Source: Smallanthus sonchifolius
Lineage: Eukaryota > Streptophyta > Magnoliopsida > Asterales > Asteraceae
Assembly: GCA_023525975.1 (NCBI GenBank)
Contig: CM042028.1
Location: 77,065,501 to 77,129,500, forward strand
DNA: 64,000 nucleotides
Direction of reading: 5' to 3'
Part shown: positions 34,975-47,800 of the stretch, one piece after another
Position numbering within the stretch: the stretch's first letter is position 1
Layout: each line of letters opens with the position of its first letter
Position numbers and translations under genes: made by a program
Notes under the pieces: generated by a model
What the model saw: the letters and a program-made list of their open reading frames with translations, nothing else
Database searches by the model: none
Told to the model about the DNA's origin: nothing

Positions 34975-37900
34975 TCAAACCCACTGTCTAGCAAATATAA
35001 GGCCTATCTTGTCAGCATGCTCCTCATGTTTAGAATGAGGCATAGGCTTAGTGAACGGGTCGGCTAGATTCTGATCTGTGTGAACTTTGTTTAACACGAT
35101 GTCTCCCCGTTCTATTATATCCCGGATATAATGAAGTCTTCTGAGTATGTGCTTCATGTTGTGGTGTGACCTTGGTTACTTAGTTTGAGCAATGGCACCA
35201 GAATTGTCACACAGTATCTCGATCGGTTTTTGAATGCTAGACATTACTCCGAGATCAACAATGAACTTCTTCATCCAAGCAGCCTTCTTTGCAGCTTCTG
35301 AAGCCGCAATGTATTCTGAATCGGTGGTGGATTGAGCAACAACACTTTGCTTAATACTCTTCCAAGTGATCGCACCACCATTTAGAACAAATACAAATCC
35401 TGTTTGAGATCGAGAATCATCTCGATCAGTCTGGAAGCTAGCATCAGTGTAAGATTTAACAGCTAGTTCTTCTTCCAGTCCTCCATATATCAAGAACATG
35501 TCCTTAGTTCTTCTCAAGTACTTTAGGATGTTCTTTACAGCTATCCAGTGACTCTCACCAGGATTCTGTTGATATCTTCTTGTCATGCTTAAAGCGTACG
35601 ATACGTCAGGTCTGGTACATATCATGGCATACTTGATTGAACCAATTGCAGAAGCATATGGAACCTTTTACATTTTCTTCTTGTCCTCGTCAAACTGAGG
35701 GCACTGTTTATTATTCAGTATGGTTCCATGTGCCATAGGCAAAGACCCTCTCTTAGAGTCTTACATGAAAAAGCGTCGAATAACCTTATCAATGTATGTA
35801 CTTTGACTTAAACCTATAAGTCACTTTGATCTATCTCTATAGATCTTTATTACTAGAATATAAGCAGCTTCACCAAGATCTTTCATTGCGAAACATTTTC
35901 CTAACCAAGACTTTACATCTTTTAGCATAGGGATATGGTTTCCAATGAGTAGTATGTCATCTACATACATAATCAGAAAAGTCACATTGCTCCCACTTGC
36001 CTTCTTGTAAACACACGGTTCATCTTCGTTCTTGACAAAACCAAACTCTTTGATTTTCTAGTCAAAGCGAAGATTCCAGCTTCTTGATGCATGTTTTAAT
36101 CCATAAATGGATTTATTTAACTTGCATACCTTATTAGGATTCTCTGGATATTCAAAACCTTCCGGATGAACCATATAGACATCTTCAGTAAGATGTCCAA
36201 TTAGGAATGCGGTTTTGACATCCATTTGCCATATCTCTTAGTCATAATGCGTGACAATGGCAAGCAAGATCCTAATAGACTTAAGCATGGCTACCGGCGA
36301 GAAGGTCTCATCATAATCAATTCCTTGAGTCTGAGTAAAACCTTTCGCTACCAGCCTTGCTTTGAAGGTCTGCACATTCCCATCCATGTCTATTTTCTTC
36401 TTGAAAATCCACTTACTTCCTATGGTCCGACTTTCGGGAGGAAGATCAACCAAGTCCCATACATGGTTGTCATACATGTATTGGATTTCAGCATCCATGG
36501 CTTCAAGCCATCTCTTAGAATCAGAATCTAAGATTGCAAATTTGTAACTAGTGGGCTCTGCCTGGTCATCTATCAGGATGTCGTCAATCTGGTGAATCCC
36601 GATATACCGGTCGGGTTCATGACGACCCCTAGTACTTCTACGAATAGTTTGTGTCACAGTTGAATCTTGAACATTTTCTAGATTCAGTTTCAGAAGTCTC
36701 ATGCTGAACGACAGGTTCAGATTGTGGTTCTTGGATCTTATCCATATCCACACGGTTATCTCCAATCCCTCTCGCAAGAAGTTCTTTCTCCAAGAAAGTA
36801 GTTCTGCATTTAATGAAAACTCGATTCTCAGCAGGATTATAGAAGTAGTAACATATTGTTTTAGGGTATCCGAAGAAAACAATTTTATCACCACGGGGAT
36901 TTAGTTTATCCGTAGATTCACTTGTAACATATGTGTTACATCCCCAAACCCTAAGGTAGGACACTTTGGGTTACTCCCCATGCCAAATCTCATAAGGCTT
37001 CTTGTCCACCTTCTTTGTGAGCTAGATTTATGATTCTCATGACAATCTCAAGAGCAAAACTCCAGAAGGAGTGTGGGAGGTTTGTACGACACATCATAGA
37101 CCGAACCATATCTAATAGAGTTCAATTTCTCCTTTTGGATACACCGTTAAGTTGAGGTGTTCCTGGTGGAGTAAGCTGAGAAATGATCCCACATTTCTTT
37201 AGATACTAAGATATTCACCACCTCGATCAGATCGAAGCATCTTAATTATCTTACCAAGCTGATTTTGTACTTCGTTCTGGTACTGTTTGAACATTTAAAA
37301 CGTTTCATATTTATGCTTCATAAGATAAACATAATCATATCTATTGAAGTCATCATTAAATGTCACGAAGTATCTCTCTCCACTTATAGACATTGTTCTG
37401 AACGGACCACATACATCAGTATGTACAAGTCCTAACAGATCCTTAGCCCTTTGAACGATACCGGTAAAAGGAGCCTTGGTTAGCTTTCCACTTAAACATG
37501 ATTTGCAATCATCAAATGACTCTTGGCCAGTAGAATTCAGAATTTCGTCGGTCTAGAGTTTCTTCATGCGATTCTTGTTTATGTGTCCAAATCTACAATG
37601 CCATAGATACGTATCATTGAAATCAAATTTCATACGTTTGGAGGAGATATTAAATATAACGTTATTATCATGGACTTCTATCTCATAGATTCCATTATGA
37701 GGCTTTGCAGAAAAATAAAACAAACCATTCAAAACTGTAGAAATGAAATCATTATCAAAAGCATAATTAAATCCTTGTTCCCACAAAGCGGATACTGAAA
37801 CAATATTCCTAGTCAAATTAGGAATGGAATAAACATTGTTCAAAACAAGTTCTAAACCAGAAGGAAGTAAAAGAGTGTATTCTTCTGCAGCCTTCACATC

Positions 37901-38801
37901 AACCTTTTGTCCATTTCCTACATGGAGCTCCAGGTCGCCTTGCTTCAGCCTCCTAACCTTCTTTAGTCCATGCAAATCATTACAAATGTGATAACCACAT
38001 CGAGTGTCAAACACCCAAGATTTGCTAGACAAAAAGAAGATCTCAATAACGAACATACATGAGGACTGTCCTCCAACAAACTTCTTCTGCTTCAACTCGG
38101 CCAGATACTTTTGGCAGTTCCTCCTCCGGTATCCGACTTCATCACAATGAAAACACTTGACATACTTTAGAGGTTTCTTGGCAACAACTTTGCCTTTGCC
38201 CTTGAAGTTTTTTCTTGCCTTTTCCCTTGGCTTCAGATTTCTTGACCCGACCCTCCTTAATCATTAGCACTGAGCCAGACTTAGCAGGAGCTGGTATGTT
38301 CATCTCAGCAGTTTTCAACATCATATGCAACTATGGGATGGTCTTGTCCCAAGCATTCATATTGTAGTTCAAAGTGAACTCATCATATGACTTTGGCAGC
38401 GAGTTGAGGATAATATCCCCGGCCAATTCATTGCTTAAAGGGGAGTCAAGACGTGCTAGATGATCAATGTACCCCTTCATCTTCAACACATGTGTGCTGA
38501 CTGAAGAACCTTCTTGCATACAACAACTTATTAGTGATCTTATCACCTCGAAGCGTTCATGATGGGCCTGATGCTGGAACATTTCCTGTAGCTACCTAAT
38601 CATATCGTATGCCGACATGTCCACCAGATTCTTTTGAAGTTCTGGTATCATGGACGCCAGCATCAAGCAAGAGACCTTGATAGAGTCATCAACATGCTTA
38701 TCCCAGGTCTTACGGGCTTGGCCCGTAGCAGCAGTTGGTTCTTTCGGGATTGGTTCGTCGGGAACATACAGTTTGTTCTCAGCCTTGATAACAATTGTCA
38801 A
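34975..38801 (-). pseudogene. Copia gag-pol polyprotein, multiple frameshifts and stops
   Basis: Minus strand, in order. Gag 38801-38331: SAYDMIR, YIDHLARLDSPLSNELAGDI. Zinc knuckle (about 38155-38110) reads CFHCDEVGYRRRNC, so the His of CX2CX4HX4C is Tyr. Protease (about 38020) has DTR where D-T-G is expected. GAG-pre-integrase (to 37553) ends YLWHCRFGHINKNRMKKL. Integrase fragments (37550-36970) follow. Reverse transcriptase (36894-35640) shows ARLVAKGFTQTQGIDYDETF and the catalytic YVDD (about 35960). RNase H (35625-34975) shows SYTDASFQTDRDDSRSQTG, TDSEYIAASEAAKKAAWMKK and ILCDNSGAIA. The protease, zinc finger and frame are broken, so the copy cannot move by itself. Confidence 0.9.
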
Positions 38802-39655
38802 GTTTCTTTAATGTTTTTAAATATTACCATTTTGGGTCAAAAACATTTTGGTCGACGAGTAGCATCATACAAGTCGCGCAATTTTATTAAATCGTTTTTA
38901 CTAATTATTAGTTCGTGAAACACTTTCAACACTCGACACGATCTAATTTTAAATACCCTATTAATCTAAATTGGTCATTTGTCGCGAACTGATTTTAAAT
39001 TAATCAACTCTTTAATTAATTTAAAATTGTTTTAAATAAAACTATTAAATTTAAAACTTGTTTTTACTTTTAAATAAAACACATTTTTATTTAATTACCT
39101 TTTCGAGAAAAATAAACAATTTAATAATCTCGTCGTTTTAAATTGTGTCAAAAGTTTTATAAAAAATTTTGCGGTTTAATTATTATCCTAAATAATTTTT
39201 ATCACAACAACAAAAATATATAAAACATAGAATCGAGCAACTAGGAAAATATGTCCGGTTTTGTTCGAGCCATCAAACGAATAACCGGACTAGTCTAAGT
39301 GATAACAAAATTAACAAATCTGTCATCTCCCACTTAGTCCAAGATCTTCATCTTTTAGTTCTGTCATTGTCCGTCTTGGTCTTCTAGTATTCGTCTTTTT
39401 AGGATTACAATATTTATTTACAAATACATTAAAAATAAATAAAATAAACCTAACTATTACATCGGGGTTCCAAATAACCCAAAAAATACAAAGAGAAACA
39501 ACCAATCAACAAACAATAGTGCTCGATTCATTCAACACAATCACAACAAACGAAAAAGGCTCGATATTTTGTCAAACAAAAGTTTTGACAAATAAAATAA
39601 TAGATCGATAAAAACAAATATGTCTAAACGTGCGTAAAGGTGGCTCTGATACCAC

Positions 39656-40459
39656 TGTTGGGAATCATGGTACCAGTTTTAACTTTTTAAAACGATAATT
39701 ATTTAAACCTTTTAAATAAATAAATCATATATATTTTGCGGAAGCAATTTAATAGTTCCATTACCAGATCAGATCCGGATTCCTTTCAATGATTCGATTA
39801 CACGCGAATAAACAATACTAAATAACCAACCATAGGATGTTCAGATTTATACCTTTAACGATAACCAGATCTGAAACACCTTAGTACAACGAACGTCACA
39901 CTAGTTGACTCGTACACGAAAAACCCGCAGCAAAACGTCACACGGTTGCGCAAGGGGGAGGCCGATCTCGACGGCGGAGGCGCGATGGTGGCTTGCGGCG
40001 GGCGTCGGCCGAACTCGCAAGGAGGGGGAGGGGCGCCGATTTTGGGGTGTAGGGGATTAGGTTAGGGTTTTGATTATAATGTTATATTTATAAACATTAC
40101 AGTTACACACTGTTCCCCTATGATATTAACAGTTAATACCCTAGTAATAATTAACCATTAATTATTAAACCCTTAGATTTTACTAATTATATATAATCAG
40201 TAAAAATCTAATCCTTAAATGTTTAAATGATTAAACATTTATTCCCCGCAAATAATTAATTAATCAGATAATTAATTATCTCATTCTCCGATAAATATTT
40301 CTCTAAATATTTACTCACCATTTATTATTTACGTCTTTCGTGAATAATATTTAACAATTAAATATTATATATTTGTTTGTTGTCTAAGGTGTAACTATTT
40401 GGATCGTACCTCAATAGTAACGTTGACTTAATTGACGAACGGACATCATACTTCCAACA
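39656..40459 (-). repeat. 5' LTR of copia element
   Basis: 804 bp, shorter than its partner mainly by an indel in the GC-rich island (39950-40040). It is followed on the minus strand by the initiator-tRNA primer site. Confidence 0.93.
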
Positions 40460-40925
40460 ATCACTATATCCCATAACCGTCTGAAACCCGTGAAAATTTT
40501 TAAAAGTAATCCCAAACCCGGTCCCATACCCGATTACCCGACCCCATACCCGTACCGAATGTTTCGGGTTTTCCCATCGGGTTCGGGTTTCATTGCCATC
40601 CGTAAGATCTGTAAGGGGTGGAATTGGTGGGATCGGCAACACACCTTGATTAGGGTCTTGGTTGGCTGGGTTTTCTTGAGACATTCTGACACTTGGGCTG
40701 TCGAGTTTCTCATGGATAGTTTTGATTGTTCACTTGAGCTTTCTGTTTGCTCTAGCTGTTTTTTCTATTTCTGAATCAAATTGTAAAGGTGAAGTTCTTC
40801 CTGAACGCCTTGTATGCATAAACCTGTAAATCTGCACAAGTAAACACTCCAAATTAGTACTACACTAAACAAAAGAATTCAAAATTAGCACTTTGCACAC
40901 GTATTCCCCAGCAACGGCGCCATTT

Positions 40926-42258
40926 TGATCGCGTGTCAAAGGCAAATAAAAAATATAATTAAAAACTGATCCTTAGCTACTTTAGACTGTAGTACGGAAA
41001 GTAAGGTTGTCGAACCCACAAGGAATTTATGGAAAACGCTATTTACTTATAACTTAATAAACTGCAGAAACTACTGATCTTTAAATACTAACTTTGAAAA
41101 TGATTGCTAAAGCAACAAACTTTAATTGAAATGAAAGTGATTAAGAGAAAAGGGATCGCTCCCGGGTTCAGATTACGCACGTTAATGATAAAACTGGATA
41201 GATATTTGTTGAACTTCACATAGACATGAATTATAAACACCAATGATTGATAAATAGACAAAAACCCAGAAATTTGACTGTGTTGATTTACGATTCAAAA
41301 ACCGAATAATTAACACAAGATGAATCCCTAGTTAATTCTCTACCAATTTTAGAACATAAAACCTAATGCAATCAATGGTTCACAAAATCATGCAACTAAT
41401 GACAACACCAAATCTCAATGAACCAAACCGAGTAACTGATGACAACACCAAATCTCAATGAACCAAACCGTTTAATCAATAAAGGAAAAACAAAAGCATG
41501 CAATTAATCATACGATTGAATCACAAACTAATCCAACAAAGTATAAACCCATAAAAATCATCAAACACAAGCAATCATACACCCGGGAACAACCACGAGT
41601 GATTTAGCTACGCATAAACGACATTGTACCTTCAAAACTTAATTTGGACAAGCGAAGCATCAACTAAACAGTTAGAACTCTTCACGAACCCTTAAAATTT
41701 CCCAAAAGTTGTCCAAGAAGCTCCAGGGAATGAATGATGACGGATGTAGGGCTTTTGGATTGCATATATAGCCAAAACCCTCAAAAGTCCCGTTTTTCTC
41801 TCTAGGGAGCGTAAGCTACACCGATAGAGGCGTAAGCTACACCGATAGAGGCGTAAGCTACGCTCTCCCCCTCTCTCCTACCATCTTTCCACCTGTGCTA
41901 CGCTCCTCAAAGGCTCTTCAAAAAAAGCTCTAGAGTGTAAGCTACGCCGTGGAGAACATAAGCTACGCTCCTAACCAAATTTTCATATACGGCTCGTCGA
42001 AACACCCCAAATCGATATATTATTACCCCCGTGATTCAATTTCTCAGGATATGCTCCTTCCAAGTTTTGCACTGTAGTACTTCCTGATAAGCCTCCATCG
42101 TTGCATAGTTTCACATCCAATCCTTCTACTTCCTTCCAAGTGCTTCCCAAAACGCGTAATTAGCATCCAATCACCTGCAGATCATAATATACTCAAAGTC
42201 ACTGCATTTAACACGCATAACTAATTAATAATGCAATATTAAACACACCCATTCATCA
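40926..42258 (-). repeat. 5' LTR of gypsy element A
   Basis: 1333 bp. It carries a short internal duplication (around 41400-41465, CAACACCAAATCTCAATGAA twice) absent from the other LTR, and an extra copy of the CGTAAGCTAC motif near 41825-41855. It abuts the primer-binding site at 40905-40922. Confidence 0.92.
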
Positions 42259-42263
42259 CTAGG

Positions 42264-42720
42264 TAAGTGGTCCAAAATATGAGCAGTATGTTGTTGATGT
42301 TGTGGAGAGGGACTGTAGTTGTAGGAGGTGGGAGTTGAATTGTAAACATGCAGTTGCTGTCAATTAGAACATGACACTCAATGGGCAGGATGTAGACCAG
42401 AGTCATGGTAAATCCTTGCTACTACCTAGAGACATGAAAGCAAGTCTACTCATTCACCATCCGCCCCAAAAATGGAAGGAATATGTGGCCAAAAGCACAG
42501 TGTCCCACTACCTTGACACCACCATTTCACCACACCCCCATTGGAAGGCCCAAGAAGAAGAGGACAAAAGAACCAAGCTAAGATTGATGATGATATGGAT
42601 AGAGGTGGGAAACTGTCAAGGAAGGGGAAAACAGTAAGGTGTTCAATATGAAAGAAACTTGGTCACAACAAAAAGAGTTGCAAAGGGCAAGGAACATCAA
42701 ATGCATGATGTTATGTTATG
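42264..42720 (+). pseudogene. MuDR-like MULE transposase, C-terminal part
   Basis: This continues the gene cut at 26778. Joining the two sides and dropping one copy of the 5-bp duplication restores a KYQVSGP junction. It reads YEQYVVDVVERDCSCRRWEL and then NCKHAVA, the SWIM zinc finger (CxC...CxH) with the few residues usually between WEL and CKH missing. Downstream is a basic tail and a CCHC knuckle, CSI-stop-KKLGHNKKSCKG, where the second Cys has become TGA (42649-42651). Frame changes occur between these motifs. Inactive. Confidence 0.8.
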
Positions 42721-42930
42721 CTTATTTTGATAGTTTCTTTTGATGGTTATGTAACTAGATATTACAGTTTAGGCTTTTGGGAATATCAAATGCATGTTGT
42801 TACATTTTGTTTATTTTGATAGCTTATTTTGATGGTTATGTAACTAGATTTTACAGTTTAAGCTTTGGTAACATCAAATGCATGATATTATTTTTCGTTT
42901 ATTCTGGCAGTTTAAGCTTTTGGTTTAGTT
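42696..42930. repeat. Three tandem units of about 85 bp
   Basis: Each unit runs AACATCAAATGCATGATGTTA, TTTATTTTGATAG, TTTTGATGGTTATGTAACTAG, then TTACAGTTTAAGCTTTTGG. It lies directly after the MULE coding end, probably in its 3' region. Confidence 0.8.
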
Positions 42931-44365
42931 TAGTTATTTGGGTTGGGTCAAAACAGGTATTTTTTTTTACATTTTTTACTCTATTTTTTAACATTTTTTT
43001 GCATTTTTCCTGCATTTTTTTTTTACTAAATAAAATTATGAAAAAATAGACATAAATGAAAGGACAAATATGCCCTCATATGAATGTCACATGGCATTAC
43101 TTAATATTAAAAACTAATTGTTCCTAACGACAGGGGCTAAATTGCAACCTGTGCACAAAACATTGCCATATGTTTGTAGGCTTTAAAACTTGAGGGACCA
43201 AACTTACAAAATAAACAAACCACAAGGACCATTAATGCAATTAACTCTAAACTAAAATTAAAGTTACCTAAAAATAAGAAACTACATAAATTAAAGTTTG
43301 AAATTACTTAACTAAGCATTAAAAGTAACAGAAATTTAAAATAATATTCTGCAAACAAAAGCATCTTCTCGTATCGGTTTTCATCGTAACCTACCACTCA
43401 AATTTATGTATGTTTGTGTGTGAGTGTGAAGAAAAATGATAATGCTTGTATTTATTAAATGTTTTTGAAATATAGTCGTTCTAATATAGTCGATGAAAAT
43501 TAAAGGCATAGCATGTGATCTGATGTGGACAAGCCATAGCTTTTATTAAGCTCACCATCTATTATTGTACGATTCCCTCATGCCCACACATCATGCATCG
43601 TCAAAAAATACACTATGGATAGTAGCATAGTGGTATACGTAACCCTCTCTTTTATATTTTATTATTATTCGTTAATAAGTTGAATAAATAAAATCAATAT
43701 TTTTAAAAATATTTATAAACGGTTTTCTTATTTTGTTATAAAAACGTTATTTTTAATTATTTTACAAATGATTTTTAAATTTTATTTTAGAAACGCTTAT
43801 TAAGAAACTTAGATTTGTTTTTTTATTTTATATTTTTATATATCAAGATTTTTTTTACTTTTTTAAAAATGTTATTTTTATTTTTTAAGTTTGTCTTTTT
43901 TTAATTAAAATTAAAATTTTTTATTTAATAAAACACATTTTTTGTATCTTTTTTTAAATGGTTTATTTATTTTTTTAGGGAAAGTAATTTTTTTTTTTTT
44001 GGAAAACGCTTTTTTAAAGAACTTTTCTTTTCTAAAAAAATTTAAAAACATTTTTTTGTGTCGTTTTTTAATAAATAAAAGCAGTTAATTCTTTTATAAA
44101 AATGTTTTCTAAATAATAAATAAAACACAAAAAGTACCAACAACTAAAAAGCAAAATAAAAAAAAGGAAAAAGTTAATGAATGTGATATTTTCATATGGT
44201 AGATATAACAAGTAAGATGAAGGGTATATTTAGTCAAATAAGTTTTAGAAACCCTCTATTCTCCATATATATAACGATATAGCAATATAACAGTACTATG
44301 AATTTAGAAACTTAAATTACAACTTAATTTGTTTTTGAACTTTCAGGAAACAATCTGTTTTAAAG
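42931..44365. other. AT-rich non-coding stretch upstream of PILS copy 3
   Basis: 43130-43250 (AGGGACCAAACTTACAAAAT, ACCACAAGGACCATTAATGC) resembles MULE terminal sequence, but no partner end was found. 43660-44170 is extreme A/T low complexity. CATATATATAACG at about 44266-44278 is a possible TATA box for PILS copy 3, and an AG at 44345-44346 is a possible 5'-UTR splice acceptor. Confidence 0.45.
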
Positions 44366-44823
44366 ATGGGGTTTCTTGATATGTTTTGTGCTGCTTCTAT
44401 ACCTGTTCTCAAAGTCCTCATAATCACTGCACTTGGCTCATTTCTTGCCTTGGATTCCATTAATATTTTAGGACAAACCACAAGGAAGCATGTCAATGAA
44501 GTAAGTTTCACAATTTTCATGGAACCAAATCCCAGTTCCCTCTAATTTCTTGATTCAAGAAAATTGTTATTTTGAATAAAGTCTGTTTTTTTTTGGTATT
44601 AAAAAGCTCTACTCTTTATGTACAGCTTGTGTTCTTCGTGTTCAATCCAACACTTGTAGGCAGCAACCTTGCTAAAACTATTACCTACGAAAGCCTCATC
44701 TCACTGTAAGTTTTCTTCCGTGAGTTGTGTAGGGTTAATCTTGACAGGTTCTAAATCGGGTTTCGGGTCTTGGATACGGGTCAGAATTGGTTTAAATGTT
44801 GCAGCAGTTTAGTTTATTTTTAA

Positions 44824-47800
44824 TGTCACACCCCAACCGACGGCGGATTATACGTCGGGGCGGACGCGGTTGTTCAATAGCACAAGGTTGACTATTAAAG
44901 TTTCAATATTTCATTAATAATAGATTCAAAGGTTCAATACAAAGGAAATAACAAGTATACAACATTTATTTAATAAGTAGTCCAGGTCCAAAGCGTCCTA
45001 TGTGATCACAAATAAGTCTCACGATGTAGAACCTGAAACATGTGAAAGAATCTGTCAACTACAAAATAGTTGGTGAGATACAAAGGTTTTGACACAGTTT
45101 GACAAGTATTTGAGAAGAATTACAATTCACTATGATATATGCATTCTATAATGTAAGTATGAGAACAAGTATCTTAAACATTGTGCATATCAACCCTCCA
45201 ACCAAGTTTAGGCATAACCCGCAGGTTACCCTTATAAGTCTCAAGTTTAAAAGTTTAATTCAGTAACAATCACCAAGGGCTCCCCCCGAAGGGTCAATCA
45301 ATCAAGGTGGATTGGTCAAATGCAATAGATCTATCATTGTTACCATAGGCTTGATCAAAGTTAATGAATATGCTAGTTTTAAGTTTAATCTAAGCATACA
45401 AGTCTCAAGTTTAACATAAGAATAAGCATCTAGTCATAGTTATACAAGAATTGTATAAGTTTAAAGTTTTGAACATGTTTCACCCCAAAAGTATAGAAAG
45501 GAAAAAAGGGGCTAAGTATACTCACTTGGATGATGAAGAGTATCCGATAAGAGTAAGTTTGCAAGACTTTGAGGGAGAATATCCTCACAATATGCCTAAG
45601 AATATAAGTCTAAAGTTTCAAGTTTACTTATATAAGTCTAAGCCAAAGGATCTAGGATTTCAAGATTGACTAGGGTTCCATTGGGAGACGGGAATGATTT
45701 GTGTTTATAACGTTTAAATCAAATTTCCAATTGAGGTTTTAAATGAGTAATACAAGATTTGAATATCAAAGTTTAATAAGCTTATAGTCTAGAATAATTA
45801 TAAAAAAAAATAATTATTTAACGTGCTTGATTCTCAATCACACAAAATAGGTAATAATATTTCGAGTAATTTTCTAAGTTTCTTATAAATAGAGTTGTAA
45901 GGATATATAAAAATAACTAATGATTAAGGGTCAATAACAATTATTTAAAATAAATAATTATTAAGAATAATTAATGACTATTTAAGATAAATAATTTCTA
46001 AGGATAAATAATAATTATTTAAGAATAAATAATCACTAAGGACAAATAATTATCCAAAAGAATAGTTACTTTGTCTAATAAATATAAATCCTTCAAGATT
46101 TAAAGTATTTGAGAATTAAACATTTATCTTTACAAAACAATTTGTAATTTAATAATGTTTAGAGTGTGGTTATAAGTTTAAATAATAATAAGCATTTATA
46201 AGTTTATAAAATGTTAAATAGAACTTCTTATAAAGTTTAATTTATAAGTTTAAAGTTCAAATGAAATTATAAGTGTATAGATGTCTTAAATAAAGTTTCT
46301 TATAAGCATTTTAAATAAAGTTTATAAGCTACTTTATTTTATACAGTTTATAAGTTTAAAAAAAATTGGTAAAGTATATTTATTTTCTTATGATTTAAAT
46401 TTATATAAACAATTGGATTTTCTTGTTTATATGGAAAATGTATATAAGTTTAAAACTTATTAAGTTAAAGTTTTAAACAAAAATAAGCTTATTATATATA
46501 TAAAAAGAATAAGGAATTAAGTTTCAAATTTTATAAAATGATTTCTATCGAATGCCCAAGTTTTATAAATTTTGGAAGTATTCTTTTAAATGTTTAAAAC
46601 TATTTTTGAAGAATTAATTATTATTAGTTTAAGCTAAGTTTAATAGATTAAAAATAGTTCTGGAATATAAAAATATAAATAAAATTCGGATTCAAGTTTA
46701 CAAAAGTTTTACATAATTTATAAAAATTATTAAAGCTTAAATCCGATTTTAAAAAGGCTAAAAAAATGAAAAAGAGCAAAACTGGGCTAACCGGATTCGA
46801 ACCCGGGTCGCCCGGTTCGCAAACACAACCCATGCTTAAACCATCCCGCCTACGGGCTCGTTAGTTTAATACCCGAAAAAATTAATTGGTAAACACTATT
46901 TCCAAACGCCCCCAATTCCCATTAGAACCCTAGAATTCAAATCCCTCAAATTCGACCGGTAAATCCCTCTGTCATTGAAATTTGACAGAGGGCTTTCGAT
47001 GGTATGATGAAAACGACGAGTTTAGCTTTTCGATTTACCTGAAATGATGTCGGATCGAGGGTGAACGAGTTTGAGGTTCAGAACCGGCGACGCAAGCTTT
47101 AATCGAGTAATGCGGGCACGATTTCTGTGGAATTGGCACTTGAGAGAGGTTCGGTGTGATGATGTTGAGCTATGGGGGTCGGTATATATAGCCAATTTGG
47201 CATTGAATGCGCGAACGGGTTGGAGGATAGTGGTTGAGCCGATTGGATTAAATCCCGACACCATGCGCGTTCTTGGTCGGAGTTGAACGTTAATGCACCT
47301 AGGGGAGGGGTCGCATGCGCGAGTGGGAGCCCGAGGTTCGGTGAACCTGGACTGTATCGCGATTTCGGTCGAAATGGGTTAAAAATCGGGGGTTGTGGGT
47401 TTCGAACCCATGACCGATTCTGGGCAATAAAAGTTTGGGGAATTGACAAAACAGGTCCTCGAGGTTTAGAAGCGTTATCATTTCACGTTTAGAGTTAACT
47501 TTTAGTTTAAAATAAGTTTCCAAAATGACGGTTTGGCCCCCCTGACTTTATAAAAACGATTATATATGTTTTTATTTTATAAATTTAAATAAGTTTTATC
47601 ATTTTATAAGTTTATAAAAAGATTTCGAATATTTAAGTTTATAAGTTGAGTAAGTTTGTTGATTATAATTTTTTTTTTTATAAAATTATAAATACACATA
47701 TAAGTATGATCGTTTTTCCTTAAATCCATATTAAATAAATTTAATATTTATTGTTCAAGAAAATAGCTTTAAAAAGAATTTAAGTTTTTAATGTGTAGAC

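Larger units (their letters stand above)
33187..40459 (-). mobile_element. Ty1/copia element, full structure, coding decayed
   Basis: LTRs at 33187-34028 and 39656-40459 (TGTTGGGAATCATGG...CTTCCAACA) have a perfect 5-bp duplication ATCAC (33182-33186, 40460-40464). On the minus strand the primer site TGGTATCAGAGCC (about 39641-39653) lies next to the right (5') LTR. A polypurine tract AAGTGGGAGAT (34029-34039) adjoins the left LTR. Gag, protease, integrase, reverse transcriptase and RNase H are all recognisable, so this is a dead copy of a once autonomous element. Confidence 0.94.
32761..40604. mobile_element. Non-autonomous hAT element inside gypsy A gag (itself split by a copia element)
   Basis: The left end TAGGGATGGCAATGGGTCGGG (32761) and right end ...TTTCATTGCCATCCGTA (40604) are imperfect inverted repeats. 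The flanking 8-bp duplication is AGATCTGG (32753-32760) and AGATCTGT (40605-40612). Both arms carry subterminal arrays of CGGGTATCGGGTA / TACCCGAT. The own sequence is only 32761-33186 plus about 40465-40604; the rest is the copia insertion. No transposase. Confidence 0.88.
30350..40684 (-). pseudogene. Gag-protease polyprotein of gypsy element A, split and decayed
   Basis: The minus-strand ATG is at 40684 (MSQENPANQDPNQGVLPIPP). After the hAT/copia interruption (32753-40612) the reading continues from 32752 with an 18-bp repeat coding NQQNIP-like residues, then a Q/N/P-rich stretch. Next come the Retrotrans_gag capsid (32061-31500: YEATCGTIGGQGF, LKDNAKQWFFSFPAGSIATW, FLDEYYPPHKT, FKELLSLCPHHGIEKWELIQ, STSNGTFFSNHE) and a linker. 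The aspartic protease follows (30900-30629), where the active-site triad is D-Y-E (LLDYESSVSILPGSLYDQ) instead of D-x-G. Then VGEFYYTEDFLVLDYAP and VILGRPFLATANAQI (30613-30420). A basic tail (30327-29950) follows. Stops and shifts are scattered throughout. Confidence 0.8.
26779..42258 (-). mobile_element. 15.5-kb gypsy (Athila-like) element coding only gag and protease
   Basis: LTRs at 26779-28066 and 40926-42258 start TGATCG and end ATCATCA on the plus strand. The flanking duplication is CCAGG (26774-26778) against CTAGG (42259-42263). Coding is on the minus strand, so the right LTR is the 5' LTR. The primer site TGGCGCCGTTGCTGGGGA (40905-40922, minus) fits the usual Athila/Tat tRNA primer. 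A polypurine tract ending AAGTGTGGGGATG-like lies at 28067-28086. Removing the later hAT and copia insertions leaves gag and protease, then more than 1.5 kb of non-coding DNA (28087-29640). No reverse transcriptase, RNase H or integrase motif is present, so it depended on another element. Confidence 0.9.

Noticed and set aside
46790..46865. tRNA gene on the minus strand (GGGTTCGAATCCGG box B)
   Set aside because: The T-stem does not pair over five bases and no acceptor stem closes; at best a decayed SINE head or chance motif within an LTR. The similar motif near 47400 fails in the same way.
47022..47523. Cluster of overlapping open frames on both strands (up to 116 codons)
   Set aside because: They fall in a GC-richer part of a solo LTR around its TATA box; no domain is recognisable in any frame.
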